From JANRKH01 sp964351245 (GTDB lineage: Bacteria; Pseudomonadota; Alphaproteobacteria; Rickettsiales; Rickettsiaceae): a stretch of 18,475 bases of DNA. The notes under the pieces are model-generated. The model made no database searches, had not been told where the DNA came from, and saw only the letters and a list, made by a program, of their open reading frames with translations. Where the stretch lies: positions 1 through 18,475 of the forward strand of contig CAYGNF010000023.1 of assembly GCA_964351245.1 (NCBI GenBank), written 5' to 3'. Positions 16,161 to 18,475 of this stretch are shown here, one piece after another. The position numbers and the translations under genes were made by a program. Every line of letters begins with the position of its first letter. The stretch's first letter is position 1.

Positions 16161-16190
16161 ATAATAGCCTTCAAAGACATTGATTGTCAA
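16161..16190 (-). promoter_or_regulatory. Sigma70-like promoter of ctaA
   Basis: On the minus strand a perfect TTGACA (16190-16185) is followed after 18 bases by TATTAT (16166-16161, 5 of 6). The predicted transcript start is about 55 bases before the ctaA ATG. The -35 box is part of a small palindrome, GACA-atcaa-TGTC. A TATAAT also occurs closer to the gene (16137-16132). Confidence 0.5.
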
Positions 16191-16197
16191 AAAATTT

Positions 16198-16382
16198 TCA
16201 ATCTTCTCCAAGAATATCTACATCATCTACGGTATCAATATTTTGTACATCTGTTATCATATCTGCATAATCCGTACTATCTTCCAGCATTTCTGAGTCA
16301 TTACTATAACTCTTATTCTCAAATCTCTTGATAATACTGTGATGAGTGTCATAGAGGGATCAATTATTCTTTGGGGGAGTGT
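16198..16382 (-). pseudogene. C-terminal piece of the gap-interrupted unknown gene: repeat copy plus acidic tail
   Basis: This lies beyond the N-run from the main part of the gene. The frame that matches the repeat before the gap reads K-N-N, a TGA at 16362-16360, then S-L-Y-D-T-H-H-S-I-I and on to a TGA at 16200-16198. The 53 residues after the internal stop end in a tail of 33 residues with 13 Asp/Glu and no Lys/Arg. The internal TGA stands where the other copy has TTT. It may be a real truncation, or an error at a contig end. The frame obtained by translating through the ten N's ends at 16257 and yields a basic, non-repeat tail, which I consider artefactual. Confidence 0.55.
16309..16373 (-). 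repeat. Repeat unit, copy 2 (downstream of the gap)
   Basis: 65 bases aligning without indels to 16416-16480, about 52 of 65 identical by eye. It encodes [IL]-Y-D-x-H-H-S-I in the shared frame. It lies on the far side of the assembly gap. Confidence 0.75.
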
Positions 16383-16392
16383 NNNNNNNNNN
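16383..16392. other. Assembly gap (10 N)
   Basis: Ten N's, most likely a placeholder of unknown true length. It is flanked on both sides by copies of the same repeat and by homopolymer G/C tracts, which explains why the contigs stopped here. Reading frame cannot be carried across it. Confidence 0.97.
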
Positions 16393-16419
16393 CCCCCTCC
16401 AGCCCCCACCCCCGCCCCC
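16393..16419 (-). other. G-quadruplex-type tract (four G5 runs)
   Basis: On the minus (coding) strand four runs of five G are separated by C, T and CTGGA. The C-runs on the plus strand are 16393-16397, 16403-16407, 16409-16413 and 16415-16419. This is highly unusual in such AT-rich DNA. It encodes a G-A-G-V-G-A-G-G linker and directly abuts the assembly gap. Confidence 0.75.
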
Positions 16420-17426
16420 TTATCCTCAACACTCTGGAGAATACTGTGATGATTGTCATATATAGAAAAATTATTCTTTGCGGCATATTCCCTCAGCTCG
16501 ACTCTTTTATCAGCAAAGTAAGATTCATCGTTCCACTCATAATTTAATGCTCCGCACCTAGTCTTTAAAGTGAAGTCTATTGCGTCTGATATCTGAGCTT
16601 CGGCGATAGCAAAATTCATCACAGTCAAAAATACTATATTTTGATGATCTTGCGCAATTCTTTCGAATAAATCATTGATAGATTCGATCTTCTGAGTTGC
16701 TGTAGACTCTCCAAGAATATCGCATACTCCCACAAAGGTTAAAATTGTAGATCGTAAACCAATAGAGTGTAAGAATGCAGCTACAGAGGATGTGTATAAT
16801 ACAAACCATGAATATGCTGCGAGGTAATTAAAAGTAGGATGCAAAATATCTGTATATAATGCATCTGTAAACTCTACTAAATCACTAGACATCGATTCTA
16901 TAGAAGGCCTAAGTGCAATGTAACAAGACTCCGGTGTGAAAGTTTTATGAATAGTCTCTAGTGCAAGCATTAATGTTTTCCAAACATTAATGTCATTTCC
17001 ATTATGCAGAGTATCGTACCTTATATATTGATAATAATCGCAAATTGTTCGGGGGCTATTAGTGTCGTTATATGTAATATAAGTAGATGCCAGAGCGTCT
17101 CTTGCAAAATGCCCATTACTTATCAATTGGCTCTGGTATTGGTATAGATCTTTGCTGTAGGTAGTTGCGTTATATCTAAGAGACCATATATATATTTCAC
17201 TTAGCTCTGGCGAGCGGGTTGTCAATAAATCTGATTCCGGAAAATTATTATTACTTTCGTCATCGGATATCCTATTAATATTGAATTTATTCACACGTAA
17301 TTTTCTAATATCGGGATTTATTCTATTAAAAAACCCACTAGAATCTTGAAGTGTAATAATGCCGCAAACAGCATACAAATAATGCATTTGGTTCATATGT
17401 GTATCTAATTTTTTTATGGATGGCAC
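16393..17426 (-). CDS. Protein of unknown function, interrupted by the assembly gap
   Basis: I do not recognise a family. About 344 residues are readable before the gap, starting from a GTG at 17426; AGGA lies some 13 bases upstream. ATGs at residues 11 and 14 are alternatives. No clear signal peptide is present, though residues around 14-25 are mildly hydrophobic. The protein is rich in Tyr, Ser and Asn. It ends with K-N-N-F-S-I-Y-D-N-H-H-S-I followed by a Gly/Ala/Val linker from a G-rich tract. The same Y-D-x-H-H-S-I unit reappears beyond the gap, so the gene probably contains tandem repeats. It lies 70 bp downstream of another unknown gene on the same strand with which it shares spaced residues, and may be a paralog. 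Lineage-specific; function cannot be assigned. Confidence 0.6.
16416..16480 (-). repeat. Repeat unit, copy 1 (upstream of the gap)
   Basis: Aligns without indels to the copy at 16309-16373. The shared core includes CAAAGAATAATT and TCATCACAGTATT. It encodes K-N-N-F-S-I-Y-D-N-H-H-S-I. Confidence 0.75.
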
Positions 17427-17496
17427 TATAATAATTTTTCCTAAAAAAAGATAGAGTTTCTTGGATATTTATCAAAGTTGTGACTAAGAATATAAC

Positions 17497-18475
17497 TTAT
17501 ATATCCCCGAGTAACCTCTGAGTATCCTGCATGCCCATAGAGTCTAACTCATGAAGACTTATTGCATCTGATACAATATCTGAATGATCTAATTGCTTTG
17601 TATATTTTTGTACATGAAGACAGTTGAATAATAATCTCGCATTTACATTATCATTTTCACTATCATTAGTATTGGGCTTATAATAATGCACGAATTGTGA
17701 TTCAAGATTTAAAAACATATTCTCTTGCCCAAAAAGATCGTAGACTAGTGCCTCAGATCTATTTAAAAATCTACATGCATAATTCATAAGAATATATGCA
17801 GTAACACATAGGCTTGAGAAGTCATGCATATCTAAAAATAAAAATATTGCAGTTTGAATATTATCTGGTAGTCTATTGCTTAGTAAATCCAAAGAAATTC
17901 CACGATTCAAGATCTTGCCTTCTGTAGCTTCTGTAGATATTGCAAAATGTTTGGATTCACCTCTATAATTATTATATACAAATAATTTTCCCTGGTGAGT
18001 AATGTTATTTCTGGCGATAAAATCTACAAATCCTAAAATATCTTTAAACACTTCCTGGATCATAATGCTCTGCTTTAATGACTTAGTTATATTTTTGCAA
18101 CTATTATAGCCCAATAGTATACGATCCCCATAATCAAAAGCATCGTCATAATCTAATAGGTTATATGTAGTACTAAGTTTGCGATTATGAGAAATAAGAA
18201 TCTTATACTCTTCCTGCGATAAAAGACTAGTATGAATACATAATGCATTCCAAGCCTGAATAGATTTAATAACATTGACCCTAAGAGCATTTGAGAGTAT
18301 TGGAGGTGTTTGCATGCCGCAATCAATAATCTTACAACTAGTAGTTACTGCTTTTGCTAGATCATAATGTACTTTTGAGGGATCAAGGGAGTTGAAACAA
18401 TGCAAAAGCTTAATCACTGCAAGAGACGGGTGGGATTCAATCAAATCTGTAGTTAGTTTTAAACTGTGTAGATTG
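17497..18475 (-). CDS. Protein of unknown function, 5' end beyond the window
   Basis: The frame stays open from the TAA at 17497 to the right edge, with about 325 codons and no stop. A TTG at 18444 is only an apparent start, because ten more sense codons lie upstream of it. I do not recognise a family. Composition is rich in Leu, Ser, Asn and Tyr, with no clear transmembrane helix and one moderately hydrophobic stretch (T-A-I-F-L-F-L-D). The last ~60 residues are acidic and end L-L-G-D-I. Comparison with the downstream unknown protein shows D-[IL]-x-G-[EQ], seven residues, then [IL]-E-S, and similar acidic ends. They may be diverged tandem paralogs. The two genes are 70 bp apart and may be co-transcribed. 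Confidence 0.6.
   Translation of the reverse strand, partial: NLHSLKLTTDLIESHPSLAVIKLLHCFNSLDPSKVHYDLAKAVTTSCKIIDCGMQTPPILSNALRVNVIKSIQAWNALCIHTSLLSQEEYKILISHNRKLSTTYNLLDYDDAFDYGDRILLGYNSCKNITKSLKQSIMIQEVFKDILGFVDFIARNNITHQGKLFVYNNYRGESKHFAISTEATEGKILNRGISLDLLSNRLPDNIQTAIFLFLDMHDFSSLCVTAYILMNYACRFLNRSEALVYDLFGQENMFLNLESQFVHYYKPNTNDSENDNVNARLLFNCLHVQKYTKQLDHSDIVSDAISLHELDSMGMQDTQRLLGDI

Noticed and set aside
16098..16331. Plus-strand open frame of about 77 codons upstream of ctaA
   Set aside because: It overlaps the ctaA promoter and the 3' end of the unknown minus-strand gene, and has no ribosome binding site or motif.
16360..16362. TGA read as tryptophan (alternative code)
   Set aside because: TGA ends aspS, ruvA's upstream gene and comM at the expected places, and Trp is TGG in conserved proteins.
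16257..16382. C-terminal coding frame obtained by translating straight through the ten N's
   Set aside because: The N count is arbitrary. The resulting tail is basic and unrelated to the repeat, while another frame preserves the repeat and ends in a coherent acidic tail.
16309..16480. CRISPR-like or IS origin for the repeated sequence around the gap
   Set aside because: Only two diverged, in-frame copies are seen, with no regular spacers, palindromic repeat or transposase. A coding duplication explains them better.

Overview
The window is AT-rich DNA with densely packed, often overlapping genes. It looks like an obligate intracellular alphaproteobacterium of the order Rickettsiales. Midichloriaceae-like or a related deep lineage is my best guess; that family-level placement rests on protein resemblance and gene content, not on a search. 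Supporting content includes a mitochondrial-type heme A synthase, an archaeal-type class I aldolase, HslVU, RuvAB and a host-directed type of phosphatase. TGA is used as a normal stop and Trp is TGG, so the standard bacterial code applies.

Layout. 1-78 is the start of a probable transposase leaving the window on the minus strand. About 250 bp of non-coding DNA follows, then a gene (326-1441, +) with a C-A-S-G-K-D-R-T-G active-site loop. This is the CX5R signature of SopB/IpgD and Legionella-type phosphoinositide phosphatases, so the protein is a candidate secreted effector. It converges on ribonuclease D (rnd, -), which is divergent from a plus-strand run of aspS, a lipoprotein of the beta-lactamase/PBP fold (4-bp overlap with aspS) and a DUF721/DciA-like protein. 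A RutE/HadB-type nitroreductase with its own promoter-like sequence comes next.

From 6.5 to 11.5 kb the minus strand carries two compact operons: fba (class I aldolase)-ruvA-ruvB, and DUF2628-HIT-asd-rnhB, each with overlapping or abutting genes. A divergent 90-bp region then leads to the plus-strand operon hslV-hslU-comM (yifB), which converges on ctaA (heme A synthase, -), preceded by the best sigma70-like promoter in the window.

From 16.2 kb to the right edge lie two minus-strand genes of unknown function. The first is broken by a 10-N assembly gap. On both sides of the gap lies the same ~65-bp repeat unit, encoding Y-D-x-H-H-S-I. A run of four G5 tracts directly abuts the gap. Translating straight through the N's gives the wrong 3' frame: the repeat frame instead ends in a strongly acidic tail at 16198. 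The second gene runs off the right edge without a start. The two proteins share spaced residues and similar acidic C-termini ending in [IL]LG[ED], and may be diverged tandem paralogs.

Overall the window is mostly housekeeping (translation, replication/repair, proteostasis, cell-wall precursor and heme A synthesis). Lineage-specific material sits at both ends: the phosphatase next to a transposase on the left, and the repeat-bearing unknown pair on the right.
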